Assembly: GCF_013276795.1 (NCBI RefSeq)
Contig: NZ_VMLR01000001.1
Location: 13,303-77,302 of the forward strand
Length of the DNA stretch: 64,000 nt
From: Streptococcus sp. 2342
GTDB taxonomy: Bacteria > Bacillota > Bacilli > Lactobacillales > Streptococcaceae
Reading direction: 5' to 3'
The notes under the pieces were generated by a model. That model was not told the origin of the DNA, did not search any database, and was given only the letters and a program-made list of their open reading frames with translations. Every line of letters starts with the position of its first letter. Within the stretch, counting starts at the first letter, position 1. This document shows positions 1 to 9,353 of this stretch, in pieces. The position numbers and the translations under genes are program-made.

Positions 1-215
1 ATGAGATACGTGAAGTCAAACGTGTGACACCGGATCGTGTTGATGAGGTTGATGATAGAGATGGGGTCAATGAAATCACATTAGTAACCTGTGAAGACCT
101 TGCCGCTACAGAACGTATTATTGTAAAAGGCGATTTGAAAGAAACAAAAGATTATTCACAAACATCTGATGAAATCCTAACAGCTTTCAATCAACCATAT
201 AAACAATTTTATTAG
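1..215 (+). CDS. srtA: Sortase A, C-terminal end (partial)
   Basis: The open frame enters from the left edge (frame starting at base 3) and ends at TAG 213-215. It holds the last ~70 residues of a class A sortase, the membrane transpeptidase that joins LPXTG surface proteins to the cell wall. The active-site motif TLVTC is visible, followed by a conserved arginine in ATERIIV, which fits the catalytic Cys and Arg of the family. The start and membrane anchor lie outside the window. An internal GTG at base 24 is not a real start. Confidence 0.9.
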   Translation, partial: EIREVKRVTPDRVDEVDDRDGVNEITLVTCEDLAATERIIVKGDLKETKDYSQTSDEILTAFNQPYKQFY

Positions 216-218
216 TAC

Positions 219-250
219 AAATCAGTGAAATCCAAGATTTCACTGATTTT
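219..250 (+). terminator. srtA intrinsic terminator
   Basis: An inverted repeat, AAATCAGTGAAATC with GATTTCACTGATTT after a 2-3 nt loop, runs directly into a T run four bases after the srtA stop. Confidence 0.85.
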
Positions 251-257
251 TTAAGAT

Positions 258-281
258 TTTCATAAAAAAACTTTTATGAAA
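258..281. repeat. Perfect 10-bp inverted repeat before the FNT gene
   Basis: TTTCATAAAA and TTTTATGAAA are separated by AAAC. It lies between the srtA terminator and the next promoter. It could be a minus-strand terminator or an operator; nothing in the sequence decides. Confidence 0.5.
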
Positions 282-313
282 TAGAGAAAACGCTTCCTAA
301 AATCTAAAGTTTG

Positions 314-322
314 TGATATAAT
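314..322 (+). promoter_or_regulatory. Extended -10 promoter of the FNT gene
   Basis: TGATATAAT, about 30 bases before the start. Just upstream, at about 285-297, is GAAAACGCTTCC, which resembles the core of a CcpA (cre) site but misses the outer bases. Confidence 0.6.
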
Positions 323-351
323 TATCAAGAAAAAAGATTTAGGAGTTTATT

Positions 352-1149
352 ATGGTTTCTTCAGAATTTATCTCAAAGATTGAATTTGCTTGCAAGAAGA
401 AAGAAAGTCTTTATAGCCAAAGCAAATTTAAGTATGCGATTCGTTCTATGTTTGCAGGTGCATTTTTAACCTTCAGTACAGCTGCTGGTGCAGTTGGGGC
501 TGACTTGATTAATAAAATTGCACCAGGTAGTGGACGTTTCCTCTTCCCCTTTGTTTTCGCTTGGGGCTTGGCCTACATTGTTTTCTTGAATGCCGAGTTG
601 GTAACATCAAATATGATGTTCTTGACTGCTGGTAGTTTCTTGAAAAAAATCTCTTGGAGAAAGACAGCTGAAATTTTACTTTACTGTACCTTGTTCAACC
701 TTATCGGAGCCTTAATAGCAGGTTGGGGCTTTGCTCATTCGGCAGCCTATGCAAATCTGACTCACGATAGTTTCATCTCAGGGGTTGTTGAGATGAAGTT
801 AGGCCGTTCAAATGAATTAATCTTGCTTGAGGCGATTTTGGCAAATATTTTCGTAAATATTGCGATTCTTTCATTTGTTTTGGTTAAAGATGGTGGTGCT
901 AAACTATGGCTCGTTTTATCAGCGATTTACATGTTTGTATTCTTAACAAACGAGCACATTGCTGCGAACTTTGCTTCTTTCGCGATTGTAAAATTCAGTG
1001 TTGCTGCTGACTCAATTGCCAACTTCGGTATTGGAAATATGCTTCGCCACTGGGGTGTAACCTTCATCGGAAACTTTATCGGAGGAGGCCTCTTGATGGG
1101 TCTTCCATATGCCTTCCTCAATAAAAATGAAGATACTTATGTAGATTAA
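352..1149 (+). CDS. Formate/nitrite transporter (FNT) family channel
   Basis: 265 residues with about six membrane segments, as in FocA/NirC pentameric channels that pass small monovalent acids such as formate, nitrite or hydrosulfide. The central-pore histidine region appears as NEHIAANFASF (about residue 202), and the N-terminal part contains a Gly/Ala-rich half-helix (AGAFLTFSTAAGA). The length is normal for the family. The ATG has an AGGAG ribosome site eight bases upstream. The gene is monocistronic: it has its own promoter and terminator. Substrate cannot be read from sequence; formate export during mixed-acid fermentation is a reasonable inference for a streptococcus. Confidence 0.85.
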   Translation: MVSSEFISKIEFACKKKESLYSQSKFKYAIRSMFAGAFLTFSTAAGAVGADLINKIAPGSGRFLFPFVFAWGLAYIVFLNAELVTSNMMFLTAGSFLKKISWRKTAEILLYCTLFNLIGALIAGWGFAHSAAYANLTHDSFISGVVEMKLGRSNELILLEAILANIFVNIAILSFVLVKDGGAKLWLVLSAIYMFVFLTNEHIAANFASFAIVKFSVAADSIANFGIGNMLRHWGVTFIGNFIGGGLLMGLPYAFLNKNEDTYVD

Positions 1150-1156
1150 GAAAATG

Positions 1157-1182
1157 AGCACGATTGAGTCGTGCTTTTTTTG
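1157..1182 (+). terminator. FNT gene terminator
   Basis: Stem AGCACGA/TCGTGCT with a 5-nt loop followed by eight T. Confidence 0.85.
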
Positions 1183-1233
1183 TTTCGTAAGAAGTAATAG
1201 CCACTTCTTATATCAAAATATAGAAAAGAGCTA

Positions 1234-1263
1234 TTAGTCAAGATAGGTCGATAGTGCTACAAT
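1234..1263 (+). promoter_or_regulatory. Putative metY promoter
   Basis: A -10 TACAAT (1258-1263) with a weak -35 TTAGTC (1234-1239). The upstream stretch 1208-1236 contains ATA/TAT half sites of the kind used by LysR-type sulfur regulators (CmbR/MetR), but I cannot match a full known box. Confidence 0.45.
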
Positions 1264-1294
1264 ATCCTTAATCAAACTATATGGAGGTCGCCTT

Positions 1295-2575
1295 ATGACT
1301 CGTGATTTTAAATTTGAAACCTTACAATTGCATGCTGGGCAAGTAGTTGATCCAGCAACTAAGTCTCGTGCAGTGCCGATTTATCAAACAACATCTTTTG
1401 TTTTTGATGACACGCAGGAAGGTGCCGATCTGTTTGCCTTGAGAAAACCAGGGAACATTTATACTCGTATCACCAATCCGACAACAGCTGCCTTTGAAGA
1501 AAGAATCGCTGCTCTTGAAGGTGGTGTTGGAGCTCTTGCAACAGCATCAGGTATGGCCGCAGTGACTTATACGATTTTGGCTCTTGCCCATGCTGGTGAC
1601 CATGTAGTGGCTGCTTCGACTATTTACGGTGGAACCTTCAATCTTTTGAAAGAAACCCTTCCTCGTTATGGTATCACAACAACCTTTGTGGATGTGGATC
1701 ATTTGGAGGAAGTGGAAGCAGCTATCAATGACAATACCAAGCTTGTTCTGATTGAAACCTTGGGGAATCCCTTGATAAATATTCCTGACTTGGAAAAATT
1801 GGCTGAGATTGCTCATAAACACCAGATTCCACTTGTTTCTGACAATACCTTTGCCACACCTTACTTGATTAACGTTTTTTCTCATGGTGTAGATATTGCC
1901 ATTCACTCTGCGACTAAGTTTATTGGTGGGCATGGTACGACTATTGGTGGCGTTATTGTCGATAGTGGTCGTTTTGACTGGGAAGCTTCAGGAAAATTCC
2001 CTCAATTTGTTGAGGAAGATCCAAGCTACCACAATTTGAGCTATACTCGTGATGTGGGTGCAGCAGCCTTTATTATCGCTGTCCGTGTTCAATTGCTTCG
2101 TGATACAGGTGCAGCCTTGTCACCATTTAATGCCTTCTTGTTACTCCAAGGACTTGAAACCCTTTCACTTCGTGTCGAACGTCATGTACAAAATGCAGAG
2201 AAAATTGTTGATTTTCTTGTAAATCATCCTAAGGTAGAAAAAGTCAACTATCCAAAACTTGCTGATAGTCCTTACCATGCCTTGGCTGAGAAATATTTGC
2301 CAAAAGGTGTGGGCTCAATCTTTACCTTCCATGTCAAAGGTGGGGAGGCAGAAGCACGCAAGGTAATTGATAATTTGGAAATCTTTTCTGACCTTGCAAA
2401 CGTAGCAGATGCTAAATCGCTTGTTGTCCATCCAGCAACAACCACTCACGGTCAATTGTCAGAAAAAGACCTAGAAGCAGCAGGTGTCACACCAAACCAA
2501 ATCCGCTTGTCTATCGGACTTGAAAATGTAGATGATTTGATTGAAGACTTGCGCTTGGCCTTGGAAAAAATTTAA
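1295..2575 (+). CDS. metY: O-acetylhomoserine sulfhydrylase (aminocarboxypropyltransferase)
   Basis: 426-residue PLP enzyme of the Cys/Met metabolism family. It makes homocysteine from O-acetylhomoserine and sulfide and often also has cysteine synthase activity. The PLP-binding lysine is K208 in HSATKFIGGHG. Other family marks are TRITNPT near residue 58, SGMAAV near 86 and SDNTFATP near 182. The length of about 425 separates this MetY group from the shorter (about 380) cystathionine gamma-synthase/lyase group. The start ATG follows GGAGGTCGCCTT, a strong ribosome site. The gene stands alone between a promoter and a terminator. Confidence 0.88.
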   Translation: MTRDFKFETLQLHAGQVVDPATKSRAVPIYQTTSFVFDDTQEGADLFALRKPGNIYTRITNPTTAAFEERIAALEGGVGALATASGMAAVTYTILALAHAGDHVVAASTIYGGTFNLLKETLPRYGITTTFVDVDHLEEVEAAINDNTKLVLIETLGNPLINIPDLEKLAEIAHKHQIPLVSDNTFATPYLINVFSHGVDIAIHSATKFIGGHGTTIGGVIVDSGRFDWEASGKFPQFVEEDPSYHNLSYTRDVGAAAFIIAVRVQLLRDTGAALSPFNAFLLLQGLETLSLRVERHVQNAEKIVDFLVNHPKVEKVNYPKLADSPYHALAEKYLPKGVGSIFTFHVKGGEAEARKVIDNLEIFSDLANVADAKSLVVHPATTTHGQLSEKDLEAAGVTPNQIRLSIGLENVDDLIEDLRLALEKI

Positions 2576-2587
2576 AGAAAAAGAAGA

Positions 2588-2617
2588 TAAACAGTGGGTT
2601 TCGACTCGCTGTTTTTG
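2588..2617 (+). terminator. metY terminator
   Basis: AAACAG...CTGTTTTT stem-loop with a T run, just after the stop codon. Confidence 0.75.
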
Positions 2618-2641
2618 ATTTTCCCTTAGGCATGATATAAT
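2613..2641 (+). promoter_or_regulatory. Promoter of the DUF2130 gene
   Basis: Extended -10 TGATATAAT (2633-2641), with TTTTGA 17 bases upstream as a weak -35. Confidence 0.6.
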
Positions 2642-2670
2642 GGTTAAAGAAGTCTAGAAAGAGGAACGAT

Positions 2671-3945
2671 ATGAACGAAATCAAATGTCCCAACTGTGGG
2701 GAAGTCTTTACAGTAAATGAGAGCCAGTATGCTGAACTTTTGTCTCAAGTGAGAACAGCAGAGTTTGATAAGGAACTACATGATCGAATGAAGCAGGAAC
2801 TGGCTTTGGCAGAGCAAAAGGCCATGAATGAACAACAGTCTAAACTAGCTCAAAAAGACCAAGAAATTGCGCAATTACAGAGTCAAATCCAAAACTTTGA
2901 TACAGAAAAAGAGTTGGTCAAGAAAGAGGTTGAACAGACAAGTCAACAGGCACTCTTGGCTAAGGACAAGGAAGTGCAGGCCTTGGAAAACCAACTGGCT
3001 ACCTTGCGTTTAGAGCATGAAAATCAACTGCAAAAGACCCTTTCTGACTTAGAAAAAGAACGTGATCAGGTTAAAAACCAGCTTCTTTTACAAGAAAAGG
3101 AAAATGAGTTGTCTTTGGCTTCTGTTAAGCAAAACTATGAAGCCCAGCTCAAGGCAGCCAGTGAACAAGTCGAGTTTTATAAAAATTTTAAGGCTCAACA
3201 ATCTACAAAAGCGATTGGGGAAAGCCTAGAACAGTATGCAGAGAGTGAGTTTAACAAGGTACGAAGTTTTGCCTTTCCAAATGCTTACTTTGAGAAGGAT
3301 AACAAGGTTTCTGCGCGTGGATCTAAGGGGGACTTTATCTTCCGTGAATGTGATGAAAATGGGGTTGAAATCATTTCTATCATGTTTGAGATGAAGAATG
3401 AAGCTGACGAAACAGAGAAAAAGCACAAGAATGCAGATTTTTATAAGGAATTGGACAAGGATCGTCGGGAGAAGAACTGTGAGTATGCTGTTTTGGTGAC
3501 CATGTTAGAAGCAGATAACGATTACTTTAACACAGGGATTGTCGATGTCAGTCACGAGTATGAAAAGATGTATGTGGTCCGTCCTCAATTCTTTATCCAG
3601 TTGATTGGGCTCTTGCGAAATGCGGCTCTTAATTCTTTAAAATACAAGCAGGAGTTGGCACTTGTCCGGGAGCAGAATATCGATATCACGCATTTTGAGG
3701 AAGATTTGGATGCCTTTAAAGTAGCTTTTGCCAAGAACTATAATTCAGCTTCGACCAATTTTGGTAAAGCTATTGATGAAATCGACAAGGCCATCAAACG
3801 CATGGAAGAGGTTAAGAAATTCCTAACTACATCTGAAAACCAACTTCGACTCGCAAACAATAAATTGGAAGATGTTTCCGTCAAAAAATTGACCCGTAAA
3901 AATCCAACCATGAAAGCGAAGTTTGAAGCATTGAAGGGGGAGTGA
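2671..3945 (+). CDS. DUF2130 coiled-coil protein with N-terminal zinc ribbon
   Basis: 424 residues. A short CPNCGEVF motif (residues 5-12) looks like half of a zinc ribbon. Residues about 25-175 are a long Glu/Gln/Lys-rich coiled coil. The C-terminal part, about 180-400, matches the DUF2130 fold seen in many Firmicutes and is thought to resemble a restriction-endonuclease core ([25 protein letters not shown] carries D and E-x-K type residues). The function is unknown; a role in DNA handling is only inferred from that fold. The end lies 10 bases before truB, so the two are probably co-transcribed. Confidence 0.75.
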   Translation: MNEIKCPNCGEVFTVNESQYAELLSQVRTAEFDKELHDRMKQELALAEQKAMNEQQSKLAQKDQEIAQLQSQIQNFDTEKELVKKEVEQTSQQALLAKDKEVQALENQLATLRLEHENQLQKTLSDLEKERDQVKNQLLLQEKENELSLASVKQNYEAQLKAASEQVEFYKNFKAQQSTKAIGESLEQYAESEFNKVRSFAFPNAYFEKDNKVSARGSKGDFIFRECDENGVEIISIMFEMKNEADETEKKHKNADFYKELDKDRREKNCEYAVLVTMLEADNDYFNTGIVDVSHEYEKMYVVRPQFFIQLIGLLRNAALNSLKYKQELALVREQNIDITHFEEDLDAFKVAFAKNYNSASTNFGKAIDEIDKAIKRMEEVKKFLTTSENQLRLANNKLEDVSVKKLTRKNPTMKAKFEALKGE

Positions 3946-3955
3946 GAAAGCAAAA

Positions 3956-4834
3956 ATGAACGGTATTATCAACTTAAAAAAAGAAGCGGGGATGACCTCG
4001 CATGATGCGGTTTTTAAACTGCGTAAGATTTTGGGAACCAAGAAAATTGGTCATGGTGGAACCTTGGATCCAGATGTGGTGGGTGTTTTGCCGATTGCGG
4101 TTGGCAAGGCGACACGCATGGTCGAGTTTATGCAGGACGAGGGCAAGGTCTATGAGGGGGAAATCACTCTGGGCTATTCCACGACGACTGAGGATGCCAG
4201 TGGGGAAGTGGTCGCAGAGACACCTGTTTTGTCGCCCTTGGATGAAAAGCTTGTCGATGAAGCGATAGCCAATCTGATTGGGCCTATTACTCAGATTCCA
4301 CCTATGTATTCGGCAGTCAAGGTCAATGGTCGCAAGCTCTATGAGTATGCGCGTGCTGGTCAGGAAGTGGAGCGTCCAGAACGTCAGGTGACCATTTATC
4401 ACTTTGAACGAACAAGTCCGATTTCTTATGAGGATCACCTCGCACGATTCACTTTTCGTGTAAAATGTAGCAAGGGAACCTATATTCGTACCTTATCGGT
4501 TGACTTGGGAGAGAAGCTTGGTTATGCGGCTCATATGTCACATCTGACACGGACTAGTGCAGCCGGTTTGCAGCTAGAAGATGCTCTTAGCTTGGAAGAA
4601 ATTGCTGCAAAAGTGGAGGCTGGTCAGCTGGATTTTCTCCATCCTTTAGAGATTGGGACAGGTGACCTTGTCAAAGTTTTCCTAAGTCCAGAAGAGGCTA
4701 CGGAAGTTCGCTTTGGTCGTTTTATTGAGCTAGACCAAACGGACAAAGAACTGGCTGCCTTTGAAGATGATAAATTGTTAGCCATTCTAGAAAAACGAGG
4801 CAATCTCTACAAACCAAGGAAGGTTTTTAGCTAG
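3956..4834 (+). CDS. truB: tRNA pseudouridine(55) synthase
   Basis: 292 residues. TruB converts U55 of the tRNA T-loop to pseudouridine. The catalytic aspartate lies in [12 protein letters not shown] (about residue 39). The N-terminal [17 protein letters not shown] and the [16 protein letters not shown] segment (about residue 173) are family signatures. A C-terminal PUA-like tail follows about residue 230. The ATG follows GGGGGAGTGAGAAAGC ten bases after the upstream gene. Confidence 0.93.
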   Translation: MNGIINLKKEAGMTSHDAVFKLRKILGTKKIGHGGTLDPDVVGVLPIAVGKATRMVEFMQDEGKVYEGEITLGYSTTTEDASGEVVAETPVLSPLDEKLVDEAIANLIGPITQIPPMYSAVKVNGRKLYEYARAGQEVERPERQVTIYHFERTSPISYEDHLARFTFRVKCSKGTYIRTLSVDLGEKLGYAAHMSHLTRTSAAGLQLEDALSLEEIAAKVEAGQLDFLHPLEIGTGDLVKVFLSPEEATEVRFGRFIELDQTDKELAAFEDDKLLAILEKRGNLYKPRKVFS

Positions 4835-4908
4835 TCTAACTGGGTGTAGGGATTGGAAATGTTTCCCTTAGACTATCCAAAATCAGACTATAAATTTTGT
4901 AAAAAATG

Positions 4909-4917
4909 TGATAGAAT
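4909..4917 (+). promoter_or_regulatory. udk promoter (extended -10)
   Basis: TGATAGAAT, 30 bases upstream of the udk start. No convincing -35 is seen. Confidence 0.55.
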
Positions 4918-4946
4918 AGACGACGGATAAAAAAACGGAGGATAGC

Positions 4947-5585
4947 ATGCAAAATAGACCAATCATTATAGGAGTGACAGGTGGTTCTGGTGGTGGTAAG
5001 ACCAGTGTTTCAAGAGACATTTTATCGCATTTTCCTGATGAAAAGATTTCCATGATTGAGCATGATTCATATTATAAGGATCAGTCTCATTTGACCTTTG
5101 AAGAGCGTGTCAAAACCAACTATGACCATCCTTTTGCCTTTGATACAGACTTGATGATCGAGCAAATTAAGGAATTGTTGGCAGGGCGTCCGGTGGACAT
5201 TCCGACTTATGACTATACAGAGCATACACGAAGCAGCAAGACCTATCGTCAGGAGCCTCAAGATGTCTTTATCGTTGAGGGGATTTTGGTCTTGGAAGAC
5301 AAGCGCCTACGCGATTTGATGGATATCAAAATTTTTGTGGATACGGATGATGATGTGCGCATTATTCGTCGTATCAAGCGCGATATGGAAGAACGTGGCC
5401 GTAGTCTTGATAGCGTTATTGACCAGTATCTAGGTGTGGTTAAACCAATGTACCACCAGTTTATCGAGCCAACCAAACGTTATGCTGATATCGTCATTCC
5501 TGAAGGGGTCAGCAATACAGTGGCTATCGATCTGTTGACAACCAAGATTGCTAAGATTTTGGAAGAAGCTCGAAACAGCAAATAA
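4947..5585 (+). CDS. udk: Uridine kinase
   Basis: 212 residues. It phosphorylates uridine and cytidine to UMP and CMP in pyrimidine salvage. The Walker A loop [14 protein letters not shown] is at residues 9-22. The nucleoside-binding region YDHPFAFD and the lid arginines in [14 protein letters not shown] follow the usual order, and the length is typical. The start follows ACGGAGGATAGC. A terminator follows the stop, so the gene is probably transcribed alone. Confidence 0.94.
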   Translation: MQNRPIIIGVTGGSGGGKTSVSRDILSHFPDEKISMIEHDSYYKDQSHLTFEERVKTNYDHPFAFDTDLMIEQIKELLAGRPVDIPTYDYTEHTRSSKTYRQEPQDVFIVEGILVLEDKRLRDLMDIKIFVDTDDDVRIIRRIKRDMEERGRSLDSVIDQYLGVVKPMYHQFIEPTKRYADIVIPEGVSNTVAIDLLTTKIAKILEEARNSK

Positions 5586-5591
5586 TCAGAT

Positions 5592-5616
5592 GTGGAGGCC
5601 TTGCCTCCTTTTTCTA
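5592..5616 (+). terminator. udk terminator
   Basis: GGAGGC/GCCTCC hairpin with a short loop, then TTTTTC. Confidence 0.8.
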
Positions 5617-5663
5617 TTTTTCCCTCATAATGGTACATAAATGAAGATTTTTAGGCATATTTT

Positions 5664-5672
5664 TGGTATAAT
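5664..5672 (+). promoter_or_regulatory. Promoter of the xseA operon
   Basis: Extended -10 TGGTATAAT. A 7-codon reading frame (ATG 5680 to TAG 5703) lies between it and xseA; it has no clear ribosome site. Confidence 0.6.
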
Positions 5673-5712
5673 AATACCTATGAAAGAGCAAGAAAATGAA
5701 TAGTAGGTGGAG

Positions 5713-7053
5713 ATGGAAAAGTATTTATCGGTAACAACTTTGACCAAGTATCTGAAAATGAAATTCGATAAAGACCCTTACTTGGAACGGGTCTATTTAA
5801 CTGGTCAAGTTTCCAACTTTCGTAAACGACCTACTCACCAATATTTCTCCCTAAAAGATGACCATGCAGTTATTCAAGCGACCATCTGGTCTGGGATTTA
5901 TCAGAAATTAGGCTTCGATTTGGAAGAAGGGATGAAAATCAATGTAATTGGGCGTGTGCAGGTCTATGAACCAAGTGGTAGCTACTCCATCATCATTGAA
6001 AAGGCAGAGCCTGATGGAGTTGGTGCGCTTGCGATTCAGTTTGAACAACTCAAGAAAAAATTGACAGAAGAAGGCCTGTTTCAAGAACGCTTCAAGCAAC
6101 CTCTGCCCCAATTTGCTAAGCGAATCGGTGTAGTAACCAGTCGCAGTGGAGCCGTTATTCGAGATATTATCACGACAGTCAGCAGGCGCTTTCCAGGTGT
6201 CGACATTCTTCTCTATCCGACCAAGGTGCAAGGAGATGGAGCAGCAGAGGAAATAGCACGGAATATTGCGCGTGCTAATCAACGGGACGATTTGGATTTG
6301 CTCATTATTGGTCGTGGTGGTGGTTCCATCGAGGATCTCTGGGCCTTTAACGAAGAAATTGTGGTACGAGCTATCTTTGAATCTCGTTTACCAGTTATCT
6401 CTAGTGTGGGGCATGAGACGGATGTGACCTTGGCAGATTTTGTGGCAGATCGCCGAGCTGCGACACCAACGGCTGCTGCTGAACTAGCAACACCTGTGAC
6501 CAAGTTGGATCTATTAGCTCATTTGCAAAATCAGGAAAAACGGATGGCAACAGCAGTCCGAAATGTCCTATCTAAGAAACAAGAATCTTTGAAAAAATGT
6601 AGTCAGTCAGTCATCTTTAGACAGCCAGAGCGTTTGTATGATGGCTATATGCAACGCTTGGATCAACTGCAACTGCGCTTGAAACAAAGTTTACGAACAA
6701 GGATTTCTGATAGCAACCAATTAGTACAAGCAAGGACGCATCGACTGGTTCAGTTATCACCTGTTACCAAAATCCAACGCTATCAAGATCGTCTTGGTCA
6801 GCTGGATAAGCTTCTCCGCAGCCAAATGGCTTTAGTTTATGATGCCAAGGTTGCTGAAGTCAAGCGACTTTCAGAAGCCTTGCTCATGTTGGATACCAGT
6901 CGAATCGTGGCGCGTGGCTATGCTATTGTCAAGAAAGAAGATTCCGTTGTAGATTCGGTTGAGAGTTTGAAGAAAAAAGACCAAGTGACGCTTTTGATGC
7001 GAGATGGTCAAGTAGAATTAGAGGTTAAAGATGTCAAAACAAAAGAAATTTGA
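5713..7053 (+). CDS. xseA: Exodeoxyribonuclease VII large subunit
   Basis: 446 residues from the ATG at 5713, chosen over GTG 5707 because AGGTGGAG lies directly before it and family members begin MEKYLSVT. XseA carries the catalytic centre of ExoVII, which degrades single-stranded DNA. An N-terminal OB fold (about residues 10-100, [21 protein letters not shown]) is followed by the catalytic domain with the conserved [16 protein letters not shown] and [16 protein letters not shown] motifs, then a coiled-coil C-terminus. The stop lies inside xseB. Confidence 0.93.
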   Translation: MEKYLSVTTLTKYLKMKFDKDPYLERVYLTGQVSNFRKRPTHQYFSLKDDHAVIQATIWSGIYQKLGFDLEEGMKINVIGRVQVYEPSGSYSIIIEKAEPDGVGALAIQFEQLKKKLTEEGLFQERFKQPLPQFAKRIGVVTSRSGAVIRDIITTVSRRFPGVDILLYPTKVQGDGAAEEIARNIARANQRDDLDLLIIGRGGGSIEDLWAFNEEIVVRAIFESRLPVISSVGHETDVTLADFVADRRAATPTAAAELATPVTKLDLLAHLQNQEKRMATAVRNVLSKKQESLKKCSQSVIFRQPERLYDGYMQRLDQLQLRLKQSLRTRISDSNQLVQARTHRLVQLSPVTKIQRYQDRLGQLDKLLRSQMALVYDAKVAEVKRLSEALLMLDTSRIVARGYAIVKKEDSVVDSVESLKKKDQVTLLMRDGQVELEVKDVKTKEI

Positions 7054-7243
7054 GGAAAATCTAGCAGAACTGGAGACCATTGTCCAAAGTTTGGAAAATG
7101 GTGAGATTGCTCTGGAAGATGCGATTGCTGCCTTTCAAAAGGGCATGATCTTGTCAAAAGAGCTCCAAGCGACGCTGGACAAGGCTGAAAAAACTTTGGT
7201 TAAAGTCATGCAAGAAGACGGAACAGAAAGTGATTTTGAATGA
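7031..7243 (+). CDS. xseB: Exodeoxyribonuclease VII small subunit
   Basis: 70 residues forming two helices. It binds XseA to complete ExoVII. The start overlaps xseA by 23 bases and the stop overlaps the ispA start (ATGA), so the three genes are translationally coupled. The motif [19 protein letters not shown] is typical of the family. Confidence 0.93.
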   Translation: MSKQKKFEENLAELETIVQSLENGEIALEDAIAAFQKGMILSKELQATLDKAEKTLVKVMQEDGTESDFE

Positions 7244-8115
7244 AGAAGCAAGAAAAATTAGCTCTTGTTGAGTCGGTTTTGGAAGACTTTTATGGAGACC
7301 AGCAGTTTGCCTCTAGTTTACGAGAGTCTGTTCTCTATTCCATTCATGCTGGTGGCAAGCGTATTCGACCTTTTCTCTTGTTAGAAGTTTTGGAAGCCTT
7401 GCATATTGCCATCAAACCTGCTCACGCGCAGGTGGCTGCGGCCTTGGAAATGATTCATACAGGGAGCTTGATTCATGATGATCTTCCAGCTATGGATGAT
7501 GATGATTACCGTCGAGGGCGTTTGACCAATCATAAGAAATTCGGTGAAGCTATGGCCATTTTGGCAGGAGATGCCTTATTCCTAGATCCTTACGCCTTGA
7601 TAGCGCAGGCAGATTTGTCAAGTCAGATCAAGGTGGACTTGATTGCTAACTTATCCCTAGCGTCAGGAAGTCTGGGTATGGTGGCAGGGCAAGTTTTGGA
7701 TATGGAAGGCGAACACCAGCACTTGTCCTTGGAAGAACTTCAGACCATTCATGCTAATAAGACTGGAAAACTACTAGCTTATCCCTTCCAAGCGGCTGCT
7801 ATTATAGCCGAATTGGAACCTGAAATGCAGGTGAAGCTGAAAATTGTTGGTGAATTGATTGGACTGGCTTTTCAGGTCAGAGACGATGTGCTGGATGTGA
7901 CAGCTAGTTTTGAAGAAATTGGTAAGACACCACAAAAGGATCTACAGGCAGAAAAGTCAACCTATCCAGCCTTGTTGGGCTTGGAAGAGGCTATTGCCTT
8001 TTGTAACCAAACATTGGATCAAGCTAATGCCAAATTAGAAGAAATTGCCCAGCAGGTTCCTTTTGAAACAGAATCGATTGTAAAAGTAGTAGAAAGTTTG
8101 AGAATCAATGGCTAA
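7240..8115 (+). CDS. ispA: Polyprenyl (farnesyl diphosphate) synthase
   Basis: 291 residues. It condenses isopentenyl and dimethylallyl diphosphate to farnesyl diphosphate for undecaprenyl lipid synthesis. The first Asp-rich motif is [14 protein letters not shown] (about residue 79) and the second is DDVLD (about 211). The GGKRIRP substrate motif sits near residue 39. Bacterial farnesyl synthases are about this long. The gene overlaps both neighbours. Confidence 0.92.
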   Translation: MKKQEKLALVESVLEDFYGDQQFASSLRESVLYSIHAGGKRIRPFLLLEVLEALHIAIKPAHAQVAAALEMIHTGSLIHDDLPAMDDDDYRRGRLTNHKKFGEAMAILAGDALFLDPYALIAQADLSSQIKVDLIANLSLASGSLGMVAGQVLDMEGEHQHLSLEELQTIHANKTGKLLAYPFQAAAIIAELEPEMQVKLKIVGELIGLAFQVRDDVLDVTASFEEIGKTPQKDLQAEKSTYPALLGLEEAIAFCNQTLDQANAKLEEIAQQVPFETESIVKVVESLRING

Positions 8116-8923
8116 GGAAAGAGTGGATGTACTAGCTTATAAACAGGGCTTGTTTGAAACGCGAGAGCAGGCCAAGCGCGGTGTCATGGCTGGTCTAGTC
8201 GTAGCAGTTCTTAACGGAGAACGGTTTGACAAGCCAGGAGAGAAAATTCCAGATGACACCGAGTTAAAACTCAAGGGGGAGAAACTCAAATATGTTAGTC
8301 GTGGTGGCTTGAAACTGGAGAAGGCCTTGCAGGTCTTTGATTTGTCAGTAGAAGGAGCTACAACAATTGATATAGGTGCTTCTACTGGAGGCTTTACCGA
8401 TGTCATGTTGCAAAATGGTGCCGAGTTGGTCTTTGCAGTCGATGTTGGTACCAATCAGTTGGCTTGGAAATTACGCCAAGACCCACGAGTTGTCAGTATG
8501 GAACAGTTCAATTTCCGCTATGCTGAAAAGACTGATTTCGAAAAGGAACCGAGCTTTGCCAGTATTGATGTAAGTTTTATTTCCCTCAGTCTGATTTTGC
8601 CGGCCTTGCATCGTGTCTTGGCTGAACAAGGTCAGGTCGTGGCTCTGGTTAAGCCTCAGTTTGAGGCAGGACGTGAGCAGATTGGGAAAAATGGAATCAT
8701 TCGTGATGCTAAAGTTCATCAGAATGTCCTTCAATCTGTCACAGCTATGGCAGTAGAGGAAGGTTTTTCAGTTCTTGGCTTGGACTTTTCTCCCATCCAA
8801 GGTGGACATGGAAATATTGAGTTTTTAGCATATTTGAAAAAAGAAGAGTCAGCAAGTAATCAGGTTCTTGCTGAGATTGAAGAAGTAGTAGAGAGGGCGC
8901 ATAGTCAATTTAAAAATGAATAA
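8108..8923 (+). CDS. tlyA: TlyA-family rRNA 2'-O-methyltransferase
   Basis: 271 residues. An N-terminal S4 RNA-binding domain (about 4-64) precedes an FtsJ-like SAM methyltransferase domain with DIGASTGGFTDVMLQNGA (about residue 86). TlyA homologues methylate ribosomal RNA and were once labelled hemolysins. The catalytic KPQFEAGR lysine region is present. It overlaps ispA by 8 bases and argR by 8 bases. Confidence 0.88.
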   Translation: MAKERVDVLAYKQGLFETREQAKRGVMAGLVVAVLNGERFDKPGEKIPDDTELKLKGEKLKYVSRGGLKLEKALQVFDLSVEGATTIDIGASTGGFTDVMLQNGAELVFAVDVGTNQLAWKLRQDPRVVSMEQFNFRYAEKTDFEKEPSFASIDVSFISLSLILPALHRVLAEQGQVVALVKPQFEAGREQIGKNGIIRDAKVHQNVLQSVTAMAVEEGFSVLGLDFSPIQGGHGNIEFLAYLKKEESASNQVLAEIEEVVERAHSQFKNE

Positions 8924-9347
8924 AAAAGAGAGACTTGAAAAAATTAGACGATTTGTGACAGATTATCAAATCGGTACACAAGAAGAAATTGTAGAACATT
9001 TGAAAGAGGCTGGCATCACTGCCACTCAGGCGACGGTATCACGAGATATCAAAGAGCTAGGCATTGTCAAAATTCCTTTGAGAGACAATACATATGTCTA
9101 TGAATTGCCAAAATCAATCGTAAAAAGTTTGCAATTGGCTGAAGACAATATCGAATCAGCAGAATTGATGGATAAGATGATCAATCTTCAAGTCATTCCA
9201 GGAAATACTGCTTTTGTAAAAGCTCAGTTAATTGAGACTTTTGCGGACAAGATTTTTAGCTGTTTAGCTGATGATAGCTCGATTTTAGTCATTGCCAGAA
9301 GTGAAAGTCTAGCTGAGGAAATCTTTGAACAAGTAAAAAATTGGTAG
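8916..9347 (+). CDS. argR: ArgR-family transcriptional regulator
   Basis: 143 residues. The N-terminal winged helix-turn-helix contains the family motif TQATVSRDIKELGIVK (about residue 37). The C-terminal domain binds arginine and forms hexamers. Streptococci usually carry several ArgR paralogues; the copy beside recN (often called ahrC or argR) is the one with this neighbourhood. A position next to recN is conserved across Firmicutes. Which operons it controls cannot be read here. Confidence 0.85.
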   Translation: MNKKERLEKIRRFVTDYQIGTQEEIVEHLKEAGITATQATVSRDIKELGIVKIPLRDNTYVYELPKSIVKSLQLAEDNIESAELMDKMINLQVIPGNTAFVKAQLIETFADKIFSCLADDSSILVIARSESLAEEIFEQVKNW

Positions 9348-9353
9348 GTCTGT

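Noticed and set aside
285..297. cre-like GAAAACGCTTCC before the FNT gene
   Set aside because: Only the core fits; three outer positions of the 15-base consensus fail.
5680..5703. Seven-codon leader frame before xseA
   Set aside because: No ribosome site, and frames this short are common by chance.
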